A DNA stretch of 64,000 nucleotides from Desulfosoma sp. (GTDB lineage: Bacteria > Desulfobacterota > Syntrophobacteria > Syntrophobacterales > DSM-9756), in assembly GCA_037481875.1 (NCBI GenBank), contig JBBFKY010000006.1:62001-126000 (forward strand). The letters run 5' to 3'. The stretch's first letter is position 1, and every line of letters begins with the position of its first letter. This document shows, in pieces, positions 42,905 through 53,700 of this stretch. The notes below the pieces were generated by a model. That model was not told where the DNA came from and did not search any database. It saw nothing but the letters and a program-made list of their open reading frames with translations. The position numbers and the translations under genes are program-made.

Positions 42905-45133
42905 TCAGGGTCTCTCTTCAACAATGGCTGAGATGATGGCACGAACCCTGGGGTGCTCTTTGAGGCTGTTCAGGTCCCAGGGGAGTTTGCGGCGCCAGTT
43001 GGGATGTTCATGAACTGTTCCCGGAACATTCACTTGCTCCACCATGCCGCACAGGTCTTCCAAGGAAACCGCCAAAAGCTTGGATTCGCTCGCAGCCAGA
43101 TAACGGTAGAACGCGGCCGCTCGAGCCTGGGATCGACCTTCTTTTTCCTCGGGATTTTTTGTCTTTAGCTTTGATGACTCCTCTCGGTAGCCCCAGGAGC
43201 TTAGGTGCGAAAGCAAAGCTTTTTTATCCGAGACGCGGCCTCGAACCATGGCCTTTCGCACCTGAGGATTAGGAAAGAGGTTGAGTTGCCTTCGAACCCG
43301 AAGGTCCGTCCCATTCCAAAAGCCTTCCAGGGTCGGAAGATCATGTGTGGCAAAGGAGGCTAAGGAGTGACGGGGATAATGGTGCGGTGGAGGAAAGGAT
43401 CCGTCTTTCATCCTTTCAAAAAGGCCGAGACGACACCCAAACACCTCGGCCATTTCCATGGCCTCTCGAATGCGTCGTGGAACCGTTCCCAAGTCTTCCC
43501 CCACGACGGCGCACTGGTTCCGTTGACTTTCAAGAAGAACAACACCCAGCAAATCTTCCAAAGGATAACGCACATAGGCCCCGAAACGAGCCTCCTGTCC
43601 TCCCGGAACCCAAAACTGACGCATAAGCCCCATCACATGATCGATGCGCAGTGCACCGAATTCGCGCATATTGGCGCGAAGCAGGGCCACAAAGGGTTCA
43701 TAGGCCTTTTCTCTGAGCACGTGAGGCAGAAAGGGACACACTCCCCATTCCTGTCCTTTGGGATTGAAGTCATCCGGAGGGGCTCCAAGACGTACCTTCA
43801 AGGCGTAAATCTCAGGATCCAGCCATGTGTCCAGGCCGGCAGGGTCCACCCCTACAGGCAAATCTCCATAGATCCCCACCGCAAGGTTTCGTTCCCAGGA
43901 TCGATGGCCGCACCGGGCCAATTGTTCTCGAGCAATCCATGCCACATACTGGGCAAAGGTGATCGATTCCTTGTGTTCGTCGGCAAAGTCACGGACCGCC
44001 GGATCGTTCTTATCCTGATAGGGTTTCGGCCAAAGATGCCATCCCCAAAGGGATGCATCTTGACGGCGAAAATGGGCGTCCAGAGCGTGAAACACTCCGT
44101 AGTTCTGAAGATCTTCACCCCCTTGGGTGACAAAGCTCTGAAAAGCTTGGGCTCGATCGGATCCCCTTCTCAGGTGATGTTCGAGGAAAAAAGCAAAGAG
44201 TTTCTGGAGCGCCTCCCGTTTCAAGGCCCAGACACCATCGTAATCCACAAAGGAACATTCTTGACACTTTCGCCGTTTCTCCTCAATGTTCTTTTCCGCA
44301 TACCAACGCCGAACCTCTTCGCATTCCCAAAATTCCGTAACAGCCTCGACATCCACGTACCATGGCTGCAGAAATCGGCGGCTGGACGGTCCATACGGGC
44401 TTACCTTGGAGGCATCTTCCGGGAATAAAAGGCATAAAGGATTGATCCCCACAAACGAGGCTCCGACCTCGGCGGCCCAATCGATAAGCGCCTCCAGGTC
44501 GGAAAAGGAACCGATACCCCAGTTGGTATGCGACCGAACACTATAGAGCTGGCCCGTCAGACCCCATAGCTTTCTTCCGGAACGCAGGGACGGCGGAACA
44601 TACGCACGGGACGGTGTTAGAATCAATCGCTGCCTGCCCATTCTCTCCCCGAAACTCCCCTGCACGTGCAGTTCGAGGTCGTGGTACCCACAGGCTAAAG
44701 GAACGCAAAGATCAAGACGCTTGCGCACGTATCGGCTTTCTTGAAAACCGTACTCATCCAGATGCTGCAAGGCCGCCAGGGTTCCTTCTCCCTGGGCTTC
44801 CGAGCCGTCTTCGAAGCGAAGAAGCCATCGGTATCGACCATACACAAAGGATTCCGGCACATTCACAATGACGGATACAGGACTAATCGCTCCAGGGACC
44901 ACTTGGACAGGCTCTAACAGGCGTCGACAGGATCGTTTTTGAAGATCATGAAAAATGTCTAGAAAATCCTCTGATGTTTCCACCTCATACCCGAACGCCG
45001 CCAGCAGGGCCTTGAGCGTGTCGTCCTCCACTTCATGGCGCTTTCCCCAGGCGTCTTCGTAGCAGGTTTCAATGCCGCACAAGACCGCCAGTAACTTCAA
45101 AAGCGCTCGTTTCCCTTTGGACGTTTGTTCCAA
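42905..45133 (-). CDS. malQ: 4-alpha-glucanotransferase (amylomaltase)
   Basis: The 742-residue GH77 enzyme rearranges alpha-1,4-glucans. An N-terminal beta-sandwich region (about 1-170, with LLRFEDGSEAQGEG) precedes the catalytic barrel. Motifs seen are GLTGQLYSVRSHTNWGIGSFSDL, SPYGPSSRRFLQP, GDLPVGVDPAGLDTW, ALRIDHVMGLMRQFW, VGEDLGTVPRRIREAM and TFATHDLPTLEGFW-type sequence. The start is placed at TTG 45133 because GGAGG lies five bases upstream; a TTG at 45157 has poor spacing. gpmI lies about 60 bases upstream and is also involved in sugar metabolism. Confidence 0.93.
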   Translation of the reverse strand: MEQTSKGKRALLKLLAVLCGIETCYEDAWGKRHEVEDDTLKALLAAFGYEVETSEDFLDIFHDLQKRSCRRLLEPVQVVPGAISPVSVIVNVPESFVYGRYRWLLRFEDGSEAQGEGTLAALQHLDEYGFQESRYVRKRLDLCVPLACGYHDLELHVQGSFGERMGRQRLILTPSRAYVPPSLRSGRKLWGLTGQLYSVRSHTNWGIGSFSDLEALIDWAAEVGASFVGINPLCLLFPEDASKVSPYGPSSRRFLQPWYVDVEAVTEFWECEEVRRWYAEKNIEEKRRKCQECSFVDYDGVWALKREALQKLFAFFLEHHLRRGSDRAQAFQSFVTQGGEDLQNYGVFHALDAHFRRQDASLWGWHLWPKPYQDKNDPAVRDFADEHKESITFAQYVAWIAREQLARCGHRSWERNLAVGIYGDLPVGVDPAGLDTWLDPEIYALKVRLGAPPDDFNPKGQEWGVCPFLPHVLREKAYEPFVALLRANMREFGALRIDHVMGLMRQFWVPGGQEARFGAYVRYPLEDLLGVVLLESQRNQCAVVGEDLGTVPRRIREAMEMAEVFGCRLGLFERMKDGSFPPPHHYPRHSLASFATHDLPTLEGFWNGTDLRVRRQLNLFPNPQVRKAMVRGRVSDKKALLSHLSSWGYREESSKLKTKNPEEKEGRSQARAAAFYRYLAASESKLLAVSLEDLCGMVEQVNVPGTVHEHPNWRRKLPWDLNSLKEHPRVRAIISAIVEERP

Positions 45134-45196
45134 GACCGCCTCCGTCCTTATTCTCAAAGCCCCCTCTCGGGAGCTGCCAATGTTCAGCTTCTATGT

Positions 45197-46855
45197 TCAC
45201 TCTTCAAAAACAAGGAGCGCCGGGTCGTAAAACTCGGGTGGTTTCACACCAAGCAGTTGCATGAGGGTCGCAGCAACGTTTGTGAGGCCGGGGTTTTTCA
45301 CGGAAGGATCCAACTGGATTTTCAGCCCTTCCAAGGGGCTGTAGACGATGAACCATACGGGGTTAAGCGTATGGGCCGTCTTGGCTTTGGGAACACCTTG
45401 GGCGTCCCGTTTGGCTCGCCCTGTTTTTTTGTCCATTTCATACATCTCGTCGGCATTGCCGTGATCCGCCGTAACCAGAAGAAGGCCATTCGCCTCTTTC
45501 ACGGCTTTCATGATCCTTCCGAGACACAGATCCACCGTTTCCACCGCAACAATCGCCGCCTGATAATTTCCTGTGTGCCCCACCATGTCACCATTGGCAA
45601 AGTTAAGGCGAATGAAATCAAAATTTCCGGACACGATCTCCCTTACAACCTTATCAGTGATTTCCGCGGCTTTCATCCAGGGTCTTTGCTCAAAAGGCAC
45701 ACGGTCCGATGGAATCTCCACATAGGTTTCCAGCGTCTCGTTGAATTTTCCAGAGCGGTTTCCGTTCCAAAAATAGGTGACATGGCCGAATTTTTGGGTT
45801 TCGCTGATGGCGAGCTGCTTCAGTCCTTCTGCACAAAGAAATTCGCTGACCGTTTTTTCAATATGAGGCGGTTCCACCAAATAGCTTTTGGGAATATGCA
45901 AATCGCCGTCGTATTCCATCATTCCCGCATAAGCCACTTTGGGATAGGGAACTCTCGGAAACTTGTCAAAATCTTCCTCTTCAAAAGCCCGGCTGATTTC
46001 AATGGCCCGGTCTCCTCGAAAATTAAAAAAGATCACCGAATCACCATCCCTGATGGGCCCTATGGGGCCCGTGGAATCGGCAATGACGAAAGGCGGTAGG
46101 TCTTGGTCAATCACTCCAGGAATTTCCTTGCGGTAGGTTTCGATGGCTTCCACCGCCGAAGCAAAGAACCGGCCTTCCCCTGCCACATGGGTTTTCCAGC
46201 CTCGAGCCACCATATCCCAGTTGGCCTCATAGCGGTCCATGGTGATGACCATGCGCCCGCCACCACTGGCAATACGATAGTCCACGCCGGCCGAGCGGTT
46301 CAGGTTTTCCAGAAACTTTTCAAAAGGCACCACATATTCCAGGGCCGATGTTTCCCCCACATCGCGTCCGTCCAAAAGAATGTGCAATCGACATCGCGGA
46401 ATCTTTTCCGCGTGAGCGGCGTGTTCCAGCATCTTTTTAAGATGGTCCAGATGGCTATGCACATTGCCGTCGGAAAAGAGCCCGATGAAATGGAGCGTTC
46501 CTTGGTTTTCTCGGCAGAAATCCATGAGCCTTCGCCATGTCTTGCCCTCAAACAGGCGGCCTGTCGCAAGGGCTTCATTGACAAGCCGAGCCCCCTGAGC
46601 ATAGACTCGGCCCGCTCCCAAAGCGTTGTGTCCGACTTCGGAATTTCCCATATCTCCGTCGCTGGGAAGTCCCACAGCGGTCCCATGGGCCTTGAGCAGG
46701 GTGTAAGGACAGTGACTCAAAAGCCAGTCCAGGTGTGGTGTATAGGCATTGGCCACAGCGTTTCCTTCCGTATTGGACGCGTAGGCGATGCCGTCCATGA
46801 TCACCAACACCAGGGGGCGAGGCCCGTTTTTCGGCAAAAGACGACTCGGTTTCAT
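45197..46855 (-). CDS. gpmI: 2,3-bisphosphoglycerate-independent phosphoglycerate mutase
   Basis: The 552-residue alkaline-phosphatase-superfamily enzyme interconverts 3- and 2-phosphoglycerate. The metal-binding start PLVLVIMDGIAYASNTEGNA is followed by the catalytic serine in SDGDMGNSEVGHNALGAGR, LHILLDGRDVGETSALEY and the metal motif VTADHGNADEM. ATG 46855 is preceded by AAGGAAGGAG; nearly 100 upstream in-frame codons overlap the enoyl-CoA hydratase gene and are rejected. It is slightly longer than typical (about 515 residues). Confidence 0.95.
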   Translation of the reverse strand: MKPSRLLPKNGPRPLVLVIMDGIAYASNTEGNAVANAYTPHLDWLLSHCPYTLLKAHGTAVGLPSDGDMGNSEVGHNALGAGRVYAQGARLVNEALATGRLFEGKTWRRLMDFCRENQGTLHFIGLFSDGNVHSHLDHLKKMLEHAAHAEKIPRCRLHILLDGRDVGETSALEYVVPFEKFLENLNRSAGVDYRIASGGGRMVITMDRYEANWDMVARGWKTHVAGEGRFFASAVEAIETYRKEIPGVIDQDLPPFVIADSTGPIGPIRDGDSVIFFNFRGDRAIEISRAFEEEDFDKFPRVPYPKVAYAGMMEYDGDLHIPKSYLVEPPHIEKTVSEFLCAEGLKQLAISETQKFGHVTYFWNGNRSGKFNETLETYVEIPSDRVPFEQRPWMKAAEITDKVVREIVSGNFDFIRLNFANGDMVGHTGNYQAAIVAVETVDLCLGRIMKAVKEANGLLLVTADHGNADEMYEMDKKTGRAKRDAQGVPKAKTAHTLNPVWFIVYSPLEGLKIQLDPSVKNPGLTNVAATLMQLLGVKPPEFYDPALLVFEE

Positions 46856-46947
46856 GGGCTCCTTCCTTGACGTTTGCAAACACCCGTTCCCACACCTAAA
46901 CGGGAAGTTCTTGGCAAATGATGACCCTGCCTGCTGCGACCAGGCTC

Positions 46948-47727
46948 TTAGCGTTCCTTCCATACAGGTGAGCGTTTTTCCATAAAAGCCGCCACCCCTT
47001 CTTTGGCATCTTCCGTCGTGCACAACCGAGCAAAGACCTCGTTCATGTACTGAAAGGCTTTGTGGTATTCCATGTCCGCAGCCACATAAAAGCCTCTCTT
47101 GGCGATCTGGACGGCTATCGGGCTTTTTTGTGCCAACACCGCCGCCCATTCATGGGCCGCCTTGTCCAACTCCTCCGCAGAAACAACCCGGTTGATGAGA
47201 CCTCGAGCCTGGGCTTCCTTCGCGCCCAAGAGCTCACCGTAGAGGAGCATTTCCAGTGCCGTTTTTCGTCCTACGGATTTGGAAACGGGGATGACAGGAC
47301 CCACACAATTCAAACCTACGTTGATGGCGGTCAACCCAATGCGAGCCGTCTCTGCGGCGATGGCCAAATCGCATGCCGCCACAAGGCCGGCTCCGTTGGC
47401 CGCAGCCACCCCGTGCACCTGAGCGATGACGGGCTTGTTCATTTCACCGATGGTCACCAAAGGTGTTTCCATGCGTTCGATCCAGGCCCGCAGTTCCATG
47501 GCCGATTTTCCACTCATTTCACTGACATCGATCCCCGCACAAAAGTGTTTTCCGGCACCCTTGATGATGACCACTCGCACCTTGGCATCGGCGTCAAGAG
47601 CTCTTAAGGCTTGGGTTAGTTCATCCGCCAATGGAGTGGTGAATGTGTTCAATTGATTGGGGCGATTCAACGTGATGGTCGCCACATGATCCGAACCAAT
47701 GTCCACAAGCAAGGTCTCATAACTCAT
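46948..47727 (-). CDS. Enoyl-CoA hydratase/isomerase family protein
   Basis: The 259-residue crotonase-fold protein has the oxyanion-hole segments KGAGKHFCAGIDVSEMS and HGVAAANGAGLVAACDLAIA. The usual catalytic Glu position in the second segment reads differently (AINVGLNCVGPVIPVSKSVG), so the exact reaction cannot be given. It belongs to the fatty-acid or aromatic/acyl-CoA beta-oxidation superfamily. AAGGAG precedes ATG 47727. No acyl-CoA partners are near. Confidence 0.87.
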   Translation of the reverse strand: MSYETLLVDIGSDHVATITLNRPNQLNTFTTPLADELTQALRALDADAKVRVVIIKGAGKHFCAGIDVSEMSGKSAMELRAWIERMETPLVTIGEMNKPVIAQVHGVAAANGAGLVAACDLAIAAETARIGLTAINVGLNCVGPVIPVSKSVGRKTALEMLLYGELLGAKEAQARGLINRVVSAEELDKAAHEWAAVLAQKSPIAVQIAKRGFYVAADMEYHKAFQYMNEVFARLCTTEDAKEGVAAFMEKRSPVWKER

Positions 47728-47853
47728 GGCCGTCTCCTTCCCTTAGTGTTTGATAACTCCCTCATGTGGCTAAGCCCGCCAAGAGCAGGCTTCACAGACC
47801 TGGGTTCCAGAACCTTTTGGAAGACACGCTCTACCGAACCCATGCAAATTTTC

Positions 47854-48942
47854 TTATCTCATGCGTAAACTTTGGGGTCTTTCGCCCAACACCACCTTGA
47901 CACGATCCCGATCTCCTTCCCAATGGACCACGTCGAGGACCACCTTGTCCCCAGGTCGATAGCGCCGCATGGACCTCATAAAATCTTCCGTATTTTCAAC
48001 AGGTTGTCCATCAATCGCTACGATAATGTCCCCACCGACGATGATGATCGTGTTGCCCACCTGAGCCCGCGTCTTCCCGCCGCGCAGTCCTGCTCTGTCC
48101 GCCGGGCCTCCCGGGACAAGCTCCACAATCATGGCTCCCGTGGAGACTTTCAGTTGAAGCGCTTCGGCAAAATTGGGGTGAAGCGTCATGAGGGTAGCCC
48201 CGATCCATGGATAGCTGTAATAGCCCTTTTCAATAAGCTCATGAACCACCTGTTTTACGGTGTCGATGGGAATGGCAAAACCTATGCCCACATTGGCTCC
48301 TGTGGGACTAAAGATGGCCGTATTGACACCGATCATGTAACCGGAAGAATCAATGAGAGGTCCTCCCGAATTGCCGGGATTGATGGAGGCATCGGTTTGA
48401 ATGACATCTTCGACAAGTGCGCCTCCTGGAGCTCTCAGAGTTCTTCCCACGGAACTGACCACGCCTGTGGTGAGGGTTTGGCCTAAGCCAAAGGGGTTTC
48501 CGATAGCCAGAACTTTCTGCCCCACTCTTAAATCTTTGGAGCTACCCATGGGAATGACCGTCAACTCTTTCTTGGGCGCATCGATTTTTAATACGGCAAT
48601 GTCACTGTTAGGATCCGAACCGATAAATTTTGCAGCATACTTTTTTCCACTGTACAAGGTCACCTCAAGTTTTCTCGCATCTTCAATGACATGATGATTT
48701 GTGAGAATATAGCCTCGGTCATCGATCACTGACCCGGATCCTGCCCCTTGGCGAGGAATGATGTTGAGAAAAAAGTCTCGTTCCAACACCGTACTCGTAA
48801 TGTTCACCACGCCTCGAGATAGCCTCTCGTAAAGTTCAATGTTGTTCCTTTCATCCTCCGTGAGGCTCCACGCCATGCCTGGAAGAAGCATCAACACCGC
48901 CCCGAGCCCCAAGACCCAGGTCCACCACTGTCGTTTCCGCAT
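47854..48942 (-). CDS. HtrA/DegP-family periplasmic serine protease
   Basis: The 362-residue protein has an N-terminal signal peptide (WWTWVLGLGAVLMLLPGMAWS) and a trypsin-like protease with His in TNHHVIED, Asp in NSDIAVL and Ser in NPGNSGGPLI. One PDZ domain follows (about 265-355, with VPGGPADRAGLRGG and GDIIVAIDGQPV). A single PDZ resembles DegS or HhoB. It may respond to envelope stress. ATG 48942 follows GGGAGGT; 21 codons upstream are rejected. A tandem repeat begins about 25 bases before the start, where its promoter should be. Confidence 0.92.
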   Translation of the reverse strand: MRKRQWWTWVLGLGAVLMLLPGMAWSLTEDERNNIELYERLSRGVVNITSTVLERDFFLNIIPRQGAGSGSVIDDRGYILTNHHVIEDARKLEVTLYSGKKYAAKFIGSDPNSDIAVLKIDAPKKELTVIPMGSSKDLRVGQKVLAIGNPFGLGQTLTTGVVSSVGRTLRAPGGALVEDVIQTDASINPGNSGGPLIDSSGYMIGVNTAIFSPTGANVGIGFAIPIDTVKQVVHELIEKGYYSYPWIGATLMTLHPNFAEALQLKVSTGAMIVELVPGGPADRAGLRGGKTRAQVGNTIIIVGGDIIVAIDGQPVENTEDFMRSMRRYRPGDKVVLDVVHWEGDRDRVKVVLGERPQSLRMR

Positions 48943-48965
48943 CCCTGAGCACCTCCCTTGCCAAC

Positions 48966-49241
48966 GATCCTCGGAACTTAACCGTTGCACTTTCTCATGA
49001 CTCACTAACTTAATGACTTAATGACGTCAGCGACCCTCGCAACTTAACCGTTGCACGTTCTCATGACTCAGTGACTCAATGACTTAACGACTCAATGACT
49101 TAATGACTTAACGATGTCAGTGATCCTCGGAACTTAATCGTTGCACTTTCTCATGACTCAGTGACTCAATGACTTAATGACTCAATGACTTAACGATGTC
49201 AGTGACACTCGCAACTTAACCGTTGCACTTTCACCTGACTC
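48966..49241. repeat. Tandem repeat upstream of htrA-like gene
   Basis: Four diverged copies of a unit beginning GA(T/C)CCTCGGAACTTAACCG and TTGCACTTTCTCATGACTCA start at 48966, 49032, 49122 and 49204 (periods 66, 90 and 82). Between them run 8-base blocks ATGACTTA and ATGACTCA repeated many times. From 49242 to the next gene at 49445 I see no gene or signal beyond a ribosome site. Confidence 0.85.
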
Positions 49242-49444
49242 TTCTTTTGTTTGTTTTGGCCTTCCCCTGAAGCAAGACTCTGGAAGCCGAGAAAATCCCC
49301 TCAACATTCTCGCGCAGACGGAACCCAAAAGCGGTGTTGACGCATCCAGACGATTCTTCGCGACGTTCCCTCACAAATGCTTTGATCCCACCTGCCAACA
49401 AGGGTATCTTTCATTTCTTACACGGCTCTTAATGGAGTTTTTCT

Positions 49445-50176
49445 ATGCCAACGATTCGCCTGCAAACTAACAGAAACACTTCCGTTAGGCAAACGCCGAA
49501 GTCTTCCGTTGGGCTGTCCGCCTTGTTCGTGATCAAAGGTTTTTTTCTTGCCTGCCTCCGGCGCTTACGTGACATCAAACCCTGGACCCTGCTGGCGGTC
49601 CTTTTTGCCATGCATTTTTTCGGCGCCTTTCTTCTCAAGGGCTATCTTACCTTTCGCCATTTGGAACGTTTGGTTCCTTTTTTTGTGCTTGCCTTGGGCT
49701 GTGTTTTTTGTCTTTGGGCTTCACGGCATGATTCAAAAGCCAAGGGTTCGACTTTCATGCGTGCGGTTCCCGTGGGGCTTTATGCCTTTTTCATTGTTGC
49801 CATGTCCCATCAACCTTTCAAAGGTGTGTCCTTACCGGTCTCGGGCAATGCTTTTCATCCTGTCCTCTACGCCTGCTTCGCTTTCCTTTGGGGATGGTTT
49901 CGACTTCCGAGTGTTCAAACCCGAAGCCTTTTGCGTTTTGTGTTGGGAATCCTTATTCCAGGAATCCTTTTTGCCTTAAGCGATGAGTGGCATCAGTCTT
50001 GGGTGCCCGGAAGGTCTTGCAGCTTATTGGATGTTTTTCTCGATGTGATCGGGCTTTGCATCGGTTCGGCGGGCTTGCTTGCCTTTCTTCAATGGGCCCC
50101 GTTATGGCACCCCTCTCGATTGGAAAAGCCCGTTCAAGAATGGACAAACGTTAAGGTCAGTGCGAGAAGTCCATGA
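49445..50176 (+). CDS. VanZ-like membrane protein
   Basis: The 243-residue protein has about five hydrophobic segments and the VanZ core: SHQPFKGVSLP in one loop and ALSDEWHQSWVPGRSCSLLDVFLDVIG near residue 180. VanZ-like proteins are of unknown biochemical function; one is linked to teicoplanin resistance. GGAG precedes ATG 49445. The last 43 bases overlap the convergent pgpA gene. It stands alone on the plus strand. Confidence 0.82.
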   Translation: MPTIRLQTNRNTSVRQTPKSSVGLSALFVIKGFFLACLRRLRDIKPWTLLAVLFAMHFFGAFLLKGYLTFRHLERLVPFFVLALGCVFCLWASRHDSKAKGSTFMRAVPVGLYAFFIVAMSHQPFKGVSLPVSGNAFHPVLYACFAFLWGWFRLPSVQTRSLLRFVLGILIPGILFALSDEWHQSWVPGRSCSLLDVFLDVIGLCIGSAGLLAFLQWAPLWHPSRLEKPVQEWTNVKVSARSP

Positions 50177-50616
50177 GCATAAAGCCCGGCAGCCACATCA
50201 TCGGCCACGATACCAAGCCCACCCCTCAGGTGCCGATCGATCTCAGAAACCGGCCAGGGTTTCAGGATGTCCATGGTTCGAAAATAAAGGACTGCAAGGA
50301 TCATGGAAAGAGGTGTCATCGGAATTCCAATGGTGGTGAACAGAAACCCTACAAGCTCATCAATGACCACCTCCTGAGGATCCCTGCGCCCCAGACCCTT
50401 TTCCGCCTCTTCGGCCACCCAACAGGCTCCAAGAAAGAAAATGCCAAGAAACGCGCAAGCCCATCCATAGGGCACCAAGGAAAGCACGTACGCCATAGGA
50501 ACGCCGGCACCGATGGTGGCCACGGTTCCTGGAGCTACGAAGGCTTTGCCAAGAACACCCAGCCGAGCCACTTTCAAGGCCAAGGACTGCGAAGGTTTTT
50601 TCTTTTGAGAGGTCAT
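50134..50616 (-). CDS. pgpA: Phosphatidylglycerophosphatase A
   Basis: The 160-residue membrane phosphatase converts phosphatidylglycerophosphate to phosphatidylglycerol. The family pattern is APGTVATIGAG near the N-terminus, then RRDPQEVVIDELVGFL, RTMDILKPWPVSEIDRHLRGGLGIVADDVAAG. ATG 50616 has AAGGAG upstream; 20 earlier codons are not conserved. It is divergent from the giant gene at 50712. Confidence 0.92.
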   Translation of the reverse strand: MTSQKKKPSQSLALKVARLGVLGKAFVAPGTVATIGAGVPMAYVLSLVPYGWACAFLGIFFLGACWVAEEAEKGLGRRDPQEVVIDELVGFLFTTIGIPMTPLSMILAVLYFRTMDILKPWPVSEIDRHLRGGLGIVADDVAAGLYAHGLLALTLTFVHS

Positions 50617-50711
50617 GAAGACTCCTTGCTCTTGCCGGGGCGATTCATCCGGAATAAAGCCCTCTAAGGTGGGCACGGGGTCAGAATGGCTTGTGCGGCT
50701 TGAGGTTTTCC

Positions 50712-53700
50712 ATGAACGACAACCGAAGTTCTGATGCGAAGAATCCGCCGTCTACGTTTCAAATCATTCATCCACACGAGTATGCCTCCTACGGCATCAA
50801 CCCGCAAGACATTCCCATGGGAACCTTTGCGGCTCAGGACCATCCGTCTTTTCTCATGAGCCGTTATGGCGGCAACGCGTACGGTTTCGGTCTGGTGGAA
50901 CAAGACAAACTGAGCAACGACGACTACGACTTTCTTGAACGCATCGACTTGAACGACCGTCAAAACATCATTCGCCACGCGGATCGGCTGAACGAGATTT
51001 ACAAGAAGCTCGGACTTCTTATGCGCTTTTCAAGGCAGGGGACACGCTATTACCTTATCCCCATCAACCTGGTGGCTCAGTCCGTTCAGGACGTGAGATT
51101 CAAGGCGGAAGCCGTGGAAAAGGTCATCCTCGACCACGTACAAGCCACGGGTTCCGAAAAACTGGATGTGGCGCTCTTTACCACAACTAAAGACCTTATC
51201 GCTCACGATTTGACCGCCCGGCTGTCTAATCACAGGCTTGTAATCCTGGACGACATTCGAAAACTTCGCGCCTGGCGCACTCTTTTCGACGTCGCCATCT
51301 TTCCGCGTGATCCTTATGAATACCTTATCGGACAACCGCTTCCAAAACCCAAACGACCCATGCGGAAAAGAAGACGTCTTTTTCGCTACGCCGGCTATAT
51401 GGCGGGAAAAATTTACGACCTTTTGGAACCTTCCGGAAAGATTCTTGTTCTGGTCGACTATTCAAAATGCGAAACCGAAGCCAAGGACTACCATGTGGAA
51501 TTCCTCTCGGAGAAGGAATTCAAAAAATTCCTGCTCTTTACGCACGCCTTCAAGACGCACAAGCGTTACACCTCACAGGATCATCCCTTTACGGTCCACC
51601 CTTTGGATTTTCAGTGCTATGTGCACCATGACCCTATGACGGACCATTTCATTCAGGAAACATTTAATGTCTCCAACATTCTTAAACTTTCTCTCCTAGA
51701 TATCGACCGAATGCCGTACCTGGATCACCCTCTGCCGTTTCCCTACAGAAAATCCCGGGCCATGCTCTGGGAAAAGGCCTTCGCTCCCTATTTTGATCTC
51801 CATCTGGTGGACACCGTGGGCACCTGGGTTGCGCGGGAAAATTGGCACAAGCGCCTGAGATTGCTGGACGCGTCGCCGAACCAGGTGGGAGTCTTTACCG
51901 GCACGCCTCGCCAAGTACCGGTATCTCGAAAAGATGTGGAAGAGAGCGCCAAGAAAAGCGGGATGATGGGATGCCACCCTACCCTGACGGCTTCCTACCG
52001 CAATTCTTTTCGTTATGTGCTCGAGGTGTTGCACGCTCTGGCCCATATACGTGACGGGCGATGGGTTCATGTGGGCGAAGTGGAAAGGGATCGGTTGATC
52101 AACCCGTTTCGGCGCACGGAACTGAGCGAACACGGGTTTTTGCCGGTTCGACAACTTTTAAGGCAAATGGATAAACTGCAGGCCATCGAGGAAACCCTGA
52201 ACCCGGATTTTCTGGAAGGGTCCTTGACACCCGTTCTTGAAAACTTGGAAAAACTATCCCTTCACGGCTTCACCCCTGCCCAGCTTCGGGAAATGGTCCT
52301 GATCGTCACAGGACACAGCGCCATGAGCCGCATTGTGCTCGGCAAGATGCCCGCCCGCAACCTGAAACCTCTTACCGATGCAGCCGCTGAAGCCAAACTC
52401 CATGAGGTTGTGGATCAACTGCGGATTTGCCGTCTCATGAGCGTGGCCGAAATAGCAGCCTCTTTCGGACATCCGCTCTCCTCCGTGCAGATCGATGAGG
52501 TGTTTCGCATCTATCACGACGCCGTTCGCGTAGCCACAAACCCTCAACTGGACTGGGACACCCTGGAAGATCAGCGTATCAGCGAAATGGGCGGCGTTCA
52601 GTACAAGGCTCTTCGCGAAATGCTCAAATTTTTCAATCTGTTTGATTTCCTCAATTCTTGGCACGAACTTCTGGACAAAGGTCCCTTGGAAAGGGAGGTC
52701 CTGTGCGACTACGACCCGGAAAGAATCAGGAAAGTTGAACAGATGGTTCAATTGGCCGGAATGGTGGACCGGTTTCGATCCCGGTTTCAGGACAGCTCCA
52801 TACCCAGACAAACCTTTTTTTTCCGGCAATTTTTGCAGACAGAATTTCACGGCACAGGCCATCTTTTCCCCTCCTTGGGTCCTGAATGCGGATTCAAGCT
52901 GCTGTGGGTGGCGGTACAGGTGAGCCCGCATCGTATTGTGAATTTCAATCCTTTACTGGGATCCCTTCCACGAGATAAACAGGAGGTCCGTCTGCAAAAG
53001 ATTCGGCAGGCTCTGGAAAACCTTCCCGTTGAAACCATGCATTGGCGGGAATTGGACGGAGTTCGAAAAACCCTGCTTCGAGGCAATCCCGCCTTTTTGC
53101 ACGATTCAGGTTTACGACTCACCTATGATTCGGTGACCAAAGCTCTCGAAGTTTCTTACGTGGATGTTCAAGAAAACATTGAACTTATGGAAAATCTATT
53201 GAGCCAGTTTGAATCCCGTAAACTCAAGGATGTGACTTTCACGGATGTGGCTCACCTGGAACGACTTTTTTCCGAAATTTCAAGCTACAAGCAGTACTTG
53301 TCGGAGGAAGGGGGGAAGGAAGCCGACGTGCATCAGGAAGGCCCCCCCAGCCCGCCTGTCATGGGTCTGCGGCTGGCGAGCATCGAAGATCGTCTTCGTC
53401 GGGTTTTTCTTTCTCAGATACTTGTTCCGGAAGAAGTCTTCGATACCGTTCGTCTTTTGGTCGAACACTGCCCCAATGTGCTGCGTTTTGTCATGCCTGA
53501 CCTGCATCATCTCGGTCAGCTTATGGAACACCGGCCGGCACGGAAACGCCAGTCCGTCGGTGCGTACATCATGCGTTGCCTTGAAAAATTTCAATCCCTT
53601 ATCCATAAAGACAGGGACAGCTTTCAAGACCTCAACACTTTCTACCAAAAGGCCAAACAGGAATTCGGTCCTTTGGCGACTGAAGATATCGGAGCCAAAC

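Noticed and set aside
47759-47825. Possible terminator between the htrA-like and enoyl-CoA hydratase genes
   Set aside because: The hairpin AAGCCTGC/GCGGGCTT has no U-tract and the GGTTCCAGAACC palindrome has too small a loop.
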